Assembly (NCBI RefSeq): GCF_036320965.1
Contig: NC_092236.1
Span: 20,828,018-20,892,017, forward strand
Direction: 5' to 3'
From: Panulirus ornatus
Taxonomy: Eukaryota; Arthropoda; Malacostraca; Decapoda; Palinuridae
Length of the DNA: 64,000 nt
Position numbers and translations under genes: made by a program. Positions 1-11,689 of the stretch are shown piece by piece (the stretch's first letter is position 1; each line of letters begins with the position of its first letter). The notes below the pieces were generated by a model, which searched no databases, had not been told where the DNA came from, and saw only the letters and a program-made list of their open reading frames with translations.

Positions 1-2650
1 ATCTTGTGGAGGCGAAGGTGAAAATTTGTAGAGGTTTTCAGAAGAGAAAATGTTAGGGTGAAGAGAGTGGTGAAAGTAAGTGAGCTTGGGAATGAGACTT
101 GTGTGAGAAAATACCAGGAGAGACTGAGTGCAGAATGGAAAAAGGTGAGAGCAAAGGACGTAAGGGGAGTGGAGGAGGAATGGGATGCATTTAGGGAAGC
201 AGTGATGGCTTGCGCAAAAGATGCTTGTGGCATGAAAAGCGTGGGAGGTGGGTTGATTAGAAAGGGTAGTGAGTGGTGGGATGAAGAAGTAAGATTATTA
301 GTGAAAGAGAGGAGAAAGGCATTTGGATGAGTTTTGCACGGAAATAGTGCAAATGAGTGGGAGATGTATAAAAGAAAGAGGCAGGAAGTCAAGAGAAAGG
401 TGGAAGAGGTGAAAAAGAGGGCAAATGAGAGTTTGGGTGAGAGAGTATCATTAAAAATTTTAGGGAGAGTAAAAAGATATTTTGGAAGGAGGTAAATACA
501 GTGCGTAAAACAAGAGAACAAATGGGAACATCGGTAAAGGTGGCTAAAGGGGAGGTAATAATAAGAAGTGGTGATGTGAGGAGATGGAGTGAGTATTTTG
601 AAGTTGTTGAATGTGTTAGATGATAGAGTAGCAGATATAGGGTGTTTTGGTCGAGGTGGTGTGCGAAGTGAGAGGGTTAGGGAGAATGGTTTGGTAAACA
701 GAGAAAAGGTAGTGAAAGCTTTGCGGAAGATGAAAGCCGGCAAGGCAGCGGCTTTGGATGGTATTGCAGTAGAATCTATTAAAAAAGGGGGTGATTGTGT
801 TGTTGACTGGTTGGCGAGGATATTCAATGTATGTTTGGCTCATGGTGAAGTGCCTGAGGACTGGTAGAATGCATGCATAGCGCCATTGTACAAAGGTATA
901 AGTTTGAGGTATAAGTTTGTTGAATATTCCTGGGAAATTATATGGGAGGGTATTGATTGAGAGGGTGAAGGCATGTACAGAGCAACAGATTGGGGAAAAC
1001 CAGTGTGGTTTCAGAAGTGGTAGAGGATGTGTGGAACAGGTGTTTGCTTTGAAGAATGTATGTGAGAAATACTTAGAAAAACAATTGTATTTGTATGTAG
1101 CATTTATGGATCTGGAGAAGGCATATGATAGAATTGATAGATATGCTCTGTGGAAGGTATTAAGAGTATATGGTGTGGGAGGCAATTTGCTAGAAGCAGT
1201 GAAAAGTTTTTATCGAGGATGTAAGGCATGCGTGCGAGTACGAAGAGAGGAAAGTGACTGGTTCCCAGTGAATGTCGGTTTGCAGCAGGGGTGTATTATG
1301 TCTCCATGGTTGTTCAATTTGTTTATGGGTGGGGTTGTTAGGGAGGTAAATGCAAGAGTTTTGGAGAAAGAGGCAAGTATGCAGTCTGTTGTGGATGAGA
1401 AGGCTTGAGAAATGAGTCAGTTGTTCGCTGATGATACAGCACTGGTGGCCGATTTGGGTGAGAAACTGCAGAAGCTGATGACTGTGTTTGGTGAAGTGTG
1501 TGAAAGAGGAGAACTGAGAGTAAATGTGAATAAGAGCAAGGTTATTAAGTACAGTAGGGCTGAGGGACAAGTCATTTGGGATGTAAGTTTGAATGGAGAA
1601 AAACTGGAGGAAGTGAAGTGTTTTAGATATCTGGGAGTGGATTTGGCAATGGATGGAACCACGGAAGTGGAACCTAGTCACAGGGTGGGGAAGGGGGCGA
1701 AAGTTCTGGGAGAGTTGAAGAATGTGTGGAAGGCGAGAACATCATCTCGGAAAGTAAAAATGGGTATGTTTGAAGGAATAGTGGTTCCAACAATGATATA
1801 TGGTTGCGAGGCATGGGCTAAAGATAGGGTAGTGCGGAGTTGGGTGGATGTGTTGGAAATGAGATGTTTGAGGACAATACGTGGTGTAAGGTGGTTTGAT
1901 CAAGTAAGTAATGAAAGGGTAAGGTAGATGTGTGGTAATAAAAAGAGTGTGGTTGAGAGAGCAGAAGAGTGTGTATTGAAATGGTTTGGCCAAATGGAGA
2001 GAATGACTGAGGAAAGATTGACAAAGAGGATATATGTGTCAGAGGTTGAGGGAATGAGGAAAAGTGGACGACCAAATGGGAGGTGGAAGGAGGGAGTGAA
2101 AAAGATTTTGAGTGATCGAGGCCTGAACATGCAGGAGGGTGAAAGGCATGCAAGGAATAGAGTGAATTGGAATGATGCGGTATACCAGGGTCGACGTGCT
2201 GTCAATGGATTGATCCAGGGCATGTGAAGCGTCTGTGGTAAACCATGGAAAGTTTTGTTGGGCCTGGATGTGGAAAGGGAGTTGTGGTTTCGGTGTATTA
2301 TACATGAAAGCTAGAGACAGAGTGTGAATGAATGTGGCCTTTGTTGTCTTTGCCTAGCGCTACCTTGTGCGCATGCGGGGGGTGGAGGTTGTCATTTCAT
2401 GTGTGGCAGGGTGGCGGAGAGGATGAATGAAAGCAATAAGTATGAATTATGTACATGTGTATATATATGTATATGTCTGTGTATGTATATATATGTATAC
2501 ATTGAAATGTATAGATATGTATATGTGCGTGTGTGGACGTGTATGTATATACATATGTATGTGGGTGGGTTGGGCCATTCTTTCGTCTGTTTTGCTTGTG
2601 CTACCTCAGTGACAGGGGAGACAGCGACAGAGTATAGAAATAATAAAAAA
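1..2650 (+). mobile_element. RTE-like LINE copy 1, cut by window edge
   Basis: Non-LTR retrotransposon copy entering from the left edge at the end of its endonuclease domain (the linker with KxTCVRKYQERL is at about 106-145). The RT domain follows: FMDLEKAYDR (motif A, about 1105-1135), GLQQGCIMSPWLFNLF (motif B, about 1280-1325), FADDTALVAD (motif C, about 1425-1455), RYLGVDLA (motif E, about 1625-1650). The C-terminal GCEAWA and WFGQMERM segments run to the stop at 2225-2227. A long-type 3' UTR and A-rich tail follow to about 2650. It is dead: in-frame stops near 328, 865, 1407 and 1925 and frameshifts near 435-455 and 890-910. Orientation and family are certain from identity to the other copies; clade assignment (RTE-like) is by motif resemblance. 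Confidence 0.9.
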
Positions 2651-2678
2651 TGAAAAAAAATTTATTAATTTATTATAC

Positions 2679-3236
2679 TTTGTCGCTGTCTCCTGCGTTA
2701 GCGAGGTAGCACTAGGAAACAAAAGAAATAATGGCCCAACCCACCCACATACACATGTATATACATACACGTCCACACACGCACCTATACATTTCAACGT
2801 ATACATATATATACATACAGAGACATATACATATACATACACATGTATATAATTCATACTTGCTGCCTTTATTGATTCCCGTCGCCACCCCGCCACACAT
2901 GAAATGACACTTATTCATACTCGCTTACCTTCATCCATTCCTGGTGCCACCCTGCCCCACAGGAAATAGCATCGCCACCTCCTGCATTAGCGAGATAGTG
3001 CCAGGAAAACTGACAAAAAGGCCACATTCGTTCACACTCAGTCTGTAAGCTGTCATGTGTAATGCCCCACAGACCTTTCTATGGTTTCTCCCAGAAATTT
3101 CGCATGCTCTTGTTCAGTCCATTGATAGCAAGTTGACTCCGGTATACGACATCATTCCAATTTACTCTATTCCTTGCACACCTCTCTCCCTCCTGCATGT
3201 ACAGGCCCTGATCGTTCAAAATATTTTTCACTCCAG
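2679..3236 (-). mobile_element. RTE-like LINE copy 2, 3' fragment
   Basis: Inverted 3' fragment. The conserved 3' end (reverse complement of the CGCTAACGCAGGAGACAGCG core) is at about 2684-2712, followed by the TG/TA-rich 3' UTR and the last codons of the RT ORF up to 3236, where it stops abruptly. It lies tail to tail with copy 1, separated by an A/T-rich joint at about 2640-2678. Confidence 0.85.
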
Positions 3237-3740
3237 AAGGGTGAAGTGTGTGCATGGAATAGAGTAAATTGGAAGGATGCGGTATACTAGGATGAACATG
3301 CCATGAATGGACTGAACATGCAAGAGAGAGAGAGAGAGGCATGCATGGAATAGAGTGAGTATACCGGGGTCGATGTGCCATCAATGGACTGAACCGGAGT
3401 ATGTGAAACATTTGGGGTAAATCATGGAAAGGTCTGTGGGGTCTGAATGTTTGTAAGGAGCTGTAGCTTCGTAGCATGACACATGACAGCTAGAGAATGG
3501 ACGTGAGCTGATGTGGCCTTTCCTGGTATGTTCCTGGCTCTACCTTGCTGTCCCAGGGGATGGTTATGCTGTTTCCTGTGGGGCGGGATGGTGCCAAGAA
3601 TAGATTGAAGGCAAGCAAGTATAAATATGTATATGTGTGTGCATATATGTGTGTATGTATGTATATGTGTATATGTATGTGTATGGGCGTTCATGTGCCC
3701 TCTTCTCCATTCTTTCTTTTGGAAAATCAAAAAAAGTGTT
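3237..3740 (+). mobile_element. RTE-like LINE copy 3, diverged 3' fragment
   Basis: Sense-strand 3' fragment starting directly where copy 2 ends. It holds the last codons of the ORF (GERCA..VNW-like, with an inserted (GA)n near 3321-3340), the post-ORF segment and a diverged 3' UTR with TA/TG repeats at about 3625-3690. The expected 3' hairpin core is missing. Positions about 3700-3735 instead resemble the antisense of the window's SINE-like repeat (CTTTCTTTTGGAAAAT). More diverged than most copies here. Confidence 0.7.
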
Positions 3741-4749
3741 TTATTTCACCATTATTCTCTATATGGATAAATAAATAATACTTCCTCCAGCCTATCTCTA
3801 AGTTTGTGATGCATTCTTTTTATTCATATGCCCACTTACGATATATATACATTGTTTACTGTAAATAAGTAACTTTATTGCTACAGTTACTGCATCATCC
3901 TTACCATCTTTACTTTTATTATTTATATTTATTTCATTTTGCTTTGTCGCTGTCTCTCGCGTTTGCGAGGTAGCGCAAAGAAACAGACGAAAGAAATGGC
4001 ACAACCCACCCCCATACACAATGTACACACACACACATCCACACACGCAAATATACATACCTATACATCTCAATGTACACATATATATACACACACACAC
4101 AGACACATACATATATACCCATGCACACAATTCACACTGTCTGCCCCTATTCACTCCCATCGCCACCTCGCCACACATGGAATACCATCCCCCTCCCCCC
4201 TCATGTGTGCGAGGTAGCACTTGGAAAAGACAACAAAGGCCCCATTCGTTCACACTCAGTCTCCAGCTGTCACGCAATAATGCCCGAAACCACAGCTCCC
4301 TTTCCACATCCAGGCCCCACAGAACTTTCCATGGTTTACCCCAGACGCTTCACATGCCCTGATTCAATCCACTGAAAGCACGTCAACCCCGGTATACCAC
4401 ATCGATCCAATTCACTCTATTCCTTGCCCGCCTTTCACCCTCCTGCATGTACAGGCCCCGATCACTCAAAATCTTTTTCACTCCATCTTTCCACCTCCAA
4501 TTTGGTCTCCCAATTCTCCTCGTTCCCTCCACCTCCGACACATATATCCTCTTGGTCAATCTTTCCTCACTCATTCTCTCCATGTGCCCAAACCATTTCA
4601 AAACACCCTCTTCTGCTCTCTCAACCACACTCTTTTTATTTCCACACATCTCTCTTACCCTTACATTACTTACTCGATCAAACCACCTCACACCACATAT
4701 TGCCCTCAAACATCTCATTTCCAGCACATCCACCCTCCTGTGCACAACT

Positions 4750-6297
4750 CTATCCATAGCCCACGCCTCGCCACATTGTTGGAACCACTATTCCTTCAAA
4801 CATACCCATTTTTGCTTTCCGAGATAATGTTCTCGACTTCCACACTTTCTTCAAGGCTCCCAGGATTTTCGCCCCCTCCCCCACCCTATGATTCACTTCC
4901 GCTTCCATGGTTCCATCCACTGCCAGATCCACTCCCAGATATCTAAAACACTTTACTTCCTCCAGTTTTTCTCCATTCAAACTTACCTCCCAATTGACTT
5001 GACCCTCAACCCTACTGTACCTAATTACCTTGCTCTTATTCACATTTACTCTTAACTTTCTTCTTTCACACACTTTACCAAACTCAGTCACCAGCTTCTG
5101 CAGTTTCTCACATGAATCAGCCACCAGCGCTGTATCATCAGCGAACAACAACTGACTCACTTCCCAAGCTCTCTCATCCACAACAGACTTCATACTTGCC
5201 CCTCTTTCCAAAACTCTTGCATTCACCTCCCTAACAACCCCATCCATAAACAAATTAAACAACCATGGAGACATCACACACCCCTGCCGCAAACCTACAT
5301 TCACTGAGAACCAATCACTTTCCTCTCTTCCTACACATTCACATGCCTTACATCCTCGATAAAAACTTTTCACTGCTTCTAACAACTTGCCTTCCACACC
5401 ATATATTCTTAATACCTTCCACAGAGCATCTCTATCAAATCTATCATATGCCTTCTCCAGATCCATAAATGCTACATACAAATCCATTTGCTTTTCTAAG
5501 TATTTCTCACATACATTCTTCAAAGCAAACACCTGATCCAAACATCCTCTACCACTTCTGAAACCACACTGCTCTTCCCCAATCTGATGCTCTGTACATG
5601 CCTTCACCCTCTCAATCAATACCCTCCCATATAATTTACCAGGAATACTCAACAAACTTATACCTCTGTAATTTGAGCACTCACTCTTATCCCCTTTGCC
5701 TTTGTACAATGGCACTATGCACGCTTTCTGCCAATCCTCAGGCACCTCACCATGAGTCATACATACATTAAATAACCTTACCAACCAGTCAACAATACAG
5801 TCACCCCCTTTTTTAATAAATTCCATTGCAATACCATCCAAACCTGCTGCCTTGCCGGCTTTCATCTTCCGCAAAGCTTTTACTACCTCTTCTCTGTTTA
5901 CCAAATCATTTTCCCTAACCCTCTCACTTTGCACACCACCTCGACCAAAACACCCTATATCTGCCACTCTATCATCAAACACATTCAACAAACCTTCAAA
6001 ATACTCACTCCATCTCCTTCTCACATCACCACTACTTGTTATCACCTCCCCATTTGCGCCCTTCACTGAAGTTCCCATTTGCTCCCTTGCCTTACGCACT
6101 TTATTTACCTCCTCCCAGAACATCTTTTTATTCTTCCTAAAATTTAATGATACTCTCTCACCCCAACTCTCATTTGCCCTCTTTTTCACCTCTTGCACCT
6201 TTCTCTTGACCTCCTGTCTCTTTCTTCTATACATCTCCCACTCAATTGCATTTTTTCCCTGCAAAAATTGTCCAAATGCCTCTCTCTTCTCTTTCAC
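4750..6297 (-). pseudogene. Reverse transcriptase ORF of LINE copy 4
   Basis: 515-codon open frame covering the linker and the whole RT palm. In order: KMKAGKAAGLDGIAMEF, GEVPEDW..IVPLYKGKGD, YRGISLLSIPGKLYGRVL, QCGFRSGRGCLDQ, FMDLEKAYDRFDR (motif A, catalytic Asp), GLRQGCVMSPWLFNLFMD (motif B), LFADDTALVADS (motif C, catalytic Asp-Asp), LRVNVNKSKVIRYS (motif D), and RYLGVDLAVDG (motif E). An 8-nt deletion near 4772 shifts the frame at GCEAWAMD, and the C-terminal part continues at 4757-4383 in another frame. All catalytic residues are kept, so decay is recent. Confidence 0.88.
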
Positions 6298-6562
6298 TAA
6301 TAATCTTACTTCTTCATCCCACTACTCACTACCCTTTCTAATCAACCCACCTCCCACTCTTCTCATGCCACAAGCATCTTTTGCGCAATCCATCACTGAT
6401 TCCCTAAATACATCCCATTCCTCCCCCACTCCCCTTGCTTCCATTGTTCTCACCTTTTTCCATTCTGTACTCAGTCTCTCCTGGTACTTCCTCACACAAG
6501 TCTCCTTCCCAAGCTCACTTACTCTCACCACCCTCTTCACCCCACACATTCACTCTTCTTTT

Positions 6563-7255
6563 CTAAAAACCCATACAAATCTTCACCTTAGCCTCCACAA
6601 GATAATGATCAGACATCCCTCCAGTTGCACCTCTCAGCACATTAACATCCAAAAGTCTCTCTTTCGCGTGCCAGTCAATTAACACGTAATCCAATAACGC
6701 TCTCTGGCCATCTCTCCTACTTACATACGTATACTTATGTATATCTCGCTTTTTAAACCAGGTATTCCCAATCACCAGTCCTTTTTCAGCACATAAATCT
6801 ACAAGCTCTTCACCATTTCCATTTACAACACTGAACACCCCATGTATACCAATTATTCCCTTAACTGCCACATTAGTCACGTTTGCATTCAAATCACCCA
6901 TCACTATAACCCGGTCTCGTGCATCAAAACCACTAACACACTCATTCAGCAGCTCCCAAAACACTTGCCTCTCATGATCTTTCTTCTCATGCCCAGGTGC
7001 ATATGCACCAATAATCACCCATCTCTCTCCATCAACTTTCAGTTTTACCCATATTAATCGAGAATTTACTTTCTTACCTTCTATCACATACTCCCACAAC
7101 TCCTGTTTCAGGAGTAGTGCTACTCCTTCCCTTGCTCTTGTCCTCTCACTAACCCCTGACTTTACTCCCAAGACATTCCCAAACCACTCTTCCCCTTTAC
7201 CCTTGAGCTTCGTTTCACTCAGAGCCAAAACATCCAGGTTCCTTTCCTCAAACAA
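6563..7255 (-). pseudogene. Endonuclease domain ORF of LINE copy 4
   Basis: About 230 codons of an exonuclease-endonuclease-phosphatase type (APE-like) endonuclease, which in this class nicks target DNA to prime reverse transcription. Visible motifs: LALSETKLKG near the N-terminus (catalytic Glu), VIIGAYAPG mid-domain, VIVMGDLNA (Asp and Asn), ALLDYVLID, and MSDHYLVEAKVKI (Asp-His) at the end. The upstream segment with NVCG (about 7300) is in another frame, so the N-terminus is broken by a small deletion. The ORF runs into a frame break near 6555, after which the linker resumes at 6549. Confidence 0.85.
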
Positions 7256-7370
7256 CCTATCTCTCCTTTCTTCACATCTTGGTTACATCCACACACATTT
7301 AGACACCCCAGTCTGAGCCTTTGAGGAGGATGAGCACTCCCCGCATGACTCCTTCTGTTTCCCATTTTAG

Positions 7371-8883
7371 AAAGTTAAAAATACAAGATATAATCTTTGT
7401 TGCATACACTCAATCCTTTGGCAGAATACTGTTCAACTTTACTACTGCTTCATACTCAATCATTGAATACTACCATCCTTAACTGAAAGGCATTTTCTGA
7501 TATAAAACAAAACATTTACTGAAAAATGTTTATTCACTATATCAAACAAAAATTTGCTTTATTAGGAATGTGTTCAGCACCATCAGCAGAGAAATTATTA
7601 CAAATATCTAGCAAAACTATCAATAAATATACCTTTGCAAGCTCTGTCATGCATAAATCTATTTTGCTATAAAATACTGAGGTAAAAACTTATACACAGA
7701 ATGCATGCAAAGATGACACTATGAAAAACCTCCCAGCACTAGTAAATTTACATATGCCACCAGAGTACTAGCATTCACAGAAAAATCATATTAAAAACAT
7801 TCAAACTTTAATCAGAAGTAAGATTTAACATATTTCAATGGAATACATTAAAAAGACATAATTTCCAGGAAGAGCCTCTAATACTGCAGCTTGCAAAGCT
7901 CAGCCTCAAAGTATGGCATTTCTTAATGATTGTAAATTTAGGAATAAATTGAAAACCAATATACAGTACATTTCTGTTCAGTTCATTCCTAACATTTTAC
8001 TGAATATATCCTCAATAGCCTCAATGTAATCAAAATCATGACAAATATTACATCACATTATGAAATCAGAGTATAGAATGTTTAAATGCAAAGATGCAAA
8101 TATATTTACCTATTCATATACTTGAGAGTGTATGTGTGTGTGAAATTACTTCTCGGCACAATAGTCTGCGTATAGAACTATATATCTGTTTGAGTACAGA
8201 AAGTCCTTGATTAGTAATGTTTTGCAGTTATATGACCGACATATTACATTCAGTCCTTAATCAATGTTTCTGTCCAGATGTACTAACACTGCACAATTTA
8301 TCATGACTGTCAAAAATAGACACTCTTCCAGAACAAAACACAAAAGCAGAGGGGAACAGTAACTTTTTAAGTTAAGTTAGACACGATCAAATATTCTGAA
8401 GCTTGTGAATATGTTGCCACATTGCTAAGGTACACCCACATCCATTAACAATCGTAAGGGCTATGGTTAAAGATTCGTTTAAAATCAAAGAATATAAAAA
8501 CTGCGGCTGCTTCACCGAATGCTTACCTATTCAAAAACATGAATGGATCAATACCAATATGGAATGGTTATAGACTTCAGTAATGAGACAGTAATAAGCT
8601 TATTTGAGAATCTGAAGAAAGATTCCAAAAAAGGTTAAACAATGCAGCCTGTTATTTACATCTGGTCTATTGCTATAAAAATCTATTTTTGTTTTCTTAA
8701 ATAATGTGGAAAGGTTTTTAGCCTTGTTTGTTCACAAAAATATGCTTCTGATCCCTTGGCCTAGAATGCAATCCAAATCTAAAATACTGTCCAAGGGAAC
8801 ATCTATTCTTATTAACAGTTCTAATCTGTGCTCTCCATGAATACATCACTGATGAATGCATTACTGATATTAGTCAAGGATTT
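7371..8883. other. Non-coding AT-rich stretch, no recognised feature
   Basis: About 1.5 kb of AT-rich sequence between the 5' end of LINE copy 4 and LINE copy 5. I see no coding-like frame, no splice-bounded exon and no terminal inverted repeats. There is only a short TG-rich run near 8130. It may be intergenic or intronic host sequence. Confidence 0.5.
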
Positions 8884-9430
8884 TCTGTGTGTAATGATAG
8901 GGTAGGAGAGATGTGTGGAAATAAAAAGAGTGCGGTTGGGATAGCAGAAGAGGGTGTATTGAAATGGTTTGGTCACATAGACAGAATGAGTGTGGAAAGA
9001 TTGACAAAGAGGATATATGTGTCAGAGGTGGAGGGAACAAGGAGAAATGGGAGGCCAAATAGGAGGTGGAAGGATAGAGTGAAAAAGATTTTGAGCGATC
9101 GGGGCCTGAACACACAGGAGGGTGAAGGGCATGCAAGGAATAGAGTGAATTGGAATGATGTGGTATACTGGGGTCAACGTGCTGTCAATGGATTGAACCA
9201 GGGCATGTGAAGCGTCTGAGGTAAACCATGGAAAGTTCTGTGGGGCCTGGATGTGGAAAGGGAGCTGTGGTTTCAGTGCATTACACATAAACAAATGTGG
9301 CCTTTGTTGTTGTTTTCCGGTGCTACCTCGTACGCATGCGGGGGGAGAGGGGGGGTGTCATTTCATGTGTGGCGGGATGGCAGCAGGAATGGATGAAGGC
9401 AGCATGTATGAATATGTACATTTGTATATA
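8884..9430 (+). mobile_element. RTE-like LINE copy 5, 5'-truncated 3' fragment
   Basis: Starts inside the RT C-terminal segment (MCGNKKS, then GVLKWFGHIDRMS, then RIYVSEVEG) and runs through the stop at 9208-9210 (ending AVNGLNQGM, the long ORF terminus). The 3' UTR runs into a (TA)n tract at about 9426-9445 before reaching the hairpin core. It faces copy 6 tail to tail. Confidence 0.85.
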
Positions 9431-9457
9431 TATATATATATATATTTTTTTTTTTTT

Positions 9458-10475
9458 GCTTTGTCGCTGTCTCCCGCGTTTGCGAGGTAGCGCAAGGAAA
9501 CAGACGAAAGAAATTGCCCAACCCACCCCCATACACATGTATATACATACGTCCACACACGCAAATATACATACCTACACAGCTTTCCGTGGTTTACCCC
9601 AGACGCTTCACATGCCCTGATTCAATCCACTGACAGCACGTCAACCCCGGTATACCACATCGATCCAATTCACTCTATTCCTTGCCCTCCTTTCACCCTC
9701 CTGCATGTTCAGGCCCCGATCACACAAAATCTTTTTCACTCCATCTTTCCACCTCCAATTTGGTCTCCCACTTCTCCTCGTTCCCTCCACCTCCGACACA
9801 TATATCCTCTTGGTCAATCTTTCCTCACTCATTCTCTCTATGTGCCCAAACCATTTCAAAACACCCTCTTCTGCCCTTTCAACCACGCTCTTTTTATTTC
9901 CACACATCTCTCTTACCCTAACGTTACTTACTCGATCAAACCACCTCACACCACACATTGTCCTCAAACATCTCATTTCCAACACATCCATCCTCCTGCG
10001 CACAACTCTATCCATAGCCCACGCCTCGCAACCATACAACATTGTTGGAACCACTATTCCTTCAAACATACCCATTTTTGCTTTCCGAGATAATGTTCTC
10101 GACTTCCACACATTCTTCAAGGCTCCCAGGATTTTCGCCCCCTCCCCCACCCTATGATCCACTTCCACTTCCATGGTTCCATCCACTGCCAGATCCACTC
10201 CCAGATATCTAAAACACTTTACTTCCTCCAGTTTTTCTCCATTCAAACTTACCTCCCAATTGACTTGACCCTCAACCCTACTGTACCTAATAACCTTGCT
10301 CTTATTCACATTTACTCTTAACTTTCTTCTTTCACACACTCTACCAAACTCAGTCACCAGCTTCTGCAGTTTCTCACATGAATCAGCCACCAGCGCTGTA
10401 TCATCAGCGAACAACAACTGACTCACTTCCCAAGCTATCTCATCCCCAACAGACTTCATACTTGCCCCTCTTTCC
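9458..10475 (-). mobile_element. RTE-like LINE copy 6, 5'-truncated, short 3' UTR
   Basis: The conserved 3' end at 9458-9500 is followed by a short-type 3' UTR: the post-ORF segment joins the TATATTTGCG segment directly at about 9580, lacking about 260 nt present in long-type copies. The ORF from about 10475 to 9641 is open from before motif C (LLFADDTALVADS) to the stop after NWIDVVYRG. The 5' truncation at 10475 abuts an (AT)n tract (10476-10497). Confidence 0.9.
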
Positions 10476-10497
10476 ATATATATATATATATATATAT

Positions 10498-10660
10498 GGG
10501 AGCAGGGGGCTGGAAATCCTCCCCTCCCATTCATAATTTTCCAAAAGAAGGGATGGAGAGGTGGGCCAAGTGAGGATAGCCCTAAGGCTCACTCCTCTGT
10601 TCTTAACGCTAACTCGCTACTGCGGGATAAGGCGAATATGTATGAAAAAAAAAATATATA
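10498..10660 (+). mobile_element. SINE-like repeat, copy A
   Basis: Short non-coding repeat with segments GGGGGCTGGAAATCCTCCCC, TTTTCCAAAAGAAGG and CCAAGTGAGGATA. It ends in TTCTTAACGCTAACTCGCTA and GGCGAATATGTATG, then an A-rich/TA tail. The same order is seen at 36325-36558 and, inverted, at 22497-22660. The 3' core resembles the 3' end of the RTE-like LINE. I see no clear tRNA-type promoter boxes in this shortened copy. Confidence 0.75.
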
Positions 10661-10661
10661 T

Positions 10662-11342
10662 GCGGTTGAAATAGCAGAAGAGGGTGTTTTGAAATGGTTT
10701 GGTCACATGGAGAGAATGAAAGAGGAAAGATTGACAAAGAGGATATATGTGTCAGAGGTGGCGGGAACGAGGTGATGTGGGAGACCAAATTGGAGGTGGA
10801 AAGATGGAGTGAAAAAGATTTTGAGTGATCGGGGCCTAAACATGCAGGAGGGTGAAAGGCGTGCCAGGAATAGAGTGAATTGGAACGATGTGGTATACCG
10901 GGGTCGACGTGCTGTCAATGGATTGAACCAGGGCATGTGAAGCGTCTGGGGTAAACCATGGAAAGTTCTGTGGGGCCTGGATGTGGAAAGGGAGCTGTGG
11001 TTTCGGTGCATTATTACATGACAGCTAGAGACTGAGTGTGAACGAATGGGGCCTTTGTTGTCTTTTCCTAGCACTACCTCGTACATGAGGGGGGATGGGG
11101 TTGTTATTTCATGTGTGGCGAGGTGGCGATGGGAATGAATAAAGGCAGACAGTATGAATTATGTACATGTGTATATATTTATATGTCTGTGTGTGTATAT
11201 GTATGTATACAGTGAGATGTATAGGCATGTATATTTGCGTGTGTGGATGTGTATGTATATACATGTTTATGTGGGTGGGTTGGGCCATTCTTTCGTCTGT
11301 TTCCTTGCACTACCTCGCTAACGTGGGAGACAGCGACAAAGC
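10662..11342 (+). mobile_element. RTE-like LINE copy 7, 5'-truncated 3' fragment
   Basis: Starts abruptly after the TA tail of the SINE-like repeat, inside the RT C-terminus (AEEGVLKWFGHMERM). It runs through the ORF end near 10938, a complete long-type 3' UTR and the conserved 3' end (CTACCTCGCTAACGTGGGAGACAG) at about 11308-11342. An A-rich tail with (TA)n continues to about 11380. Confidence 0.85.
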
Positions 11343-11689
11343 AAATCAAATAAATAAAAATAAAATATATATATATAGTGTACATAAGATGCAGGTAAAA
11401 TCACAAGGAAATGCAAAATTTGAAATGTCGAGTGCTTTCATAGAATTATATTATTAAGAATAACAATGTAACAGTACAGAAGCACTTGACACTGTATTTT
11501 CCATTTCTTGTGGCTTTATCTGCTAACCCAATATGTAACTTTTCTTAAAAAAAAAGTTGTTATTTACTGGGACAAACTTGATTTATTCAAAAACGTGATT
11601 TTTGTAATGGAAAAATAGCGAAACAAAAGAGGATGACAAATACGGAGTACAACCTTCACATATTCCTTCCTTAATGATGAGAAGTAAAT

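Larger units (their letters stand above)
3941..7370 (-). mobile_element. RTE-like LINE copy 4, near full length
   Basis: The most complete copy in the window, about 3.4 kb. From its 5' end it has the endonuclease start (GCLNVCG, with the expected Asn, at about 7315-7295), SETKLKG, YAPG, GDLNA and SDHYLVEAKV endonuclease motifs, the linker, all RT motifs, the C-terminal segment ending at 4383, a long-type 3' UTR and the conserved 3' end at 3941-3985. The tail lies at about 3911-3940. Visible lesions: a 4-nt deletion near 7257 relative to copy 22, a break near 6555, a TGG-to-TAG stop near 6321, and an 8-nt deletion near 4772. The length suggests little 5' truncation, but I cannot define the true 5' end. 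Confidence 0.9.

Noticed and set aside
2427..2612. Cys/Tyr/Val-rich small ORFs in the LINE 3' UTRs (also at 4021-4362, 11161-11457, 36055-36375, 53463-53648)
   Set aside because: Translations of TG/TA-rich 3' UTR repeats; they differ in frame and length between copies.
7321..7370. A possible host exon start (ATG at 7365) upstream of the endonuclease
   Set aside because: It continues directly into the LINE endonuclease N-terminus (NVCG), so it belongs to the element.
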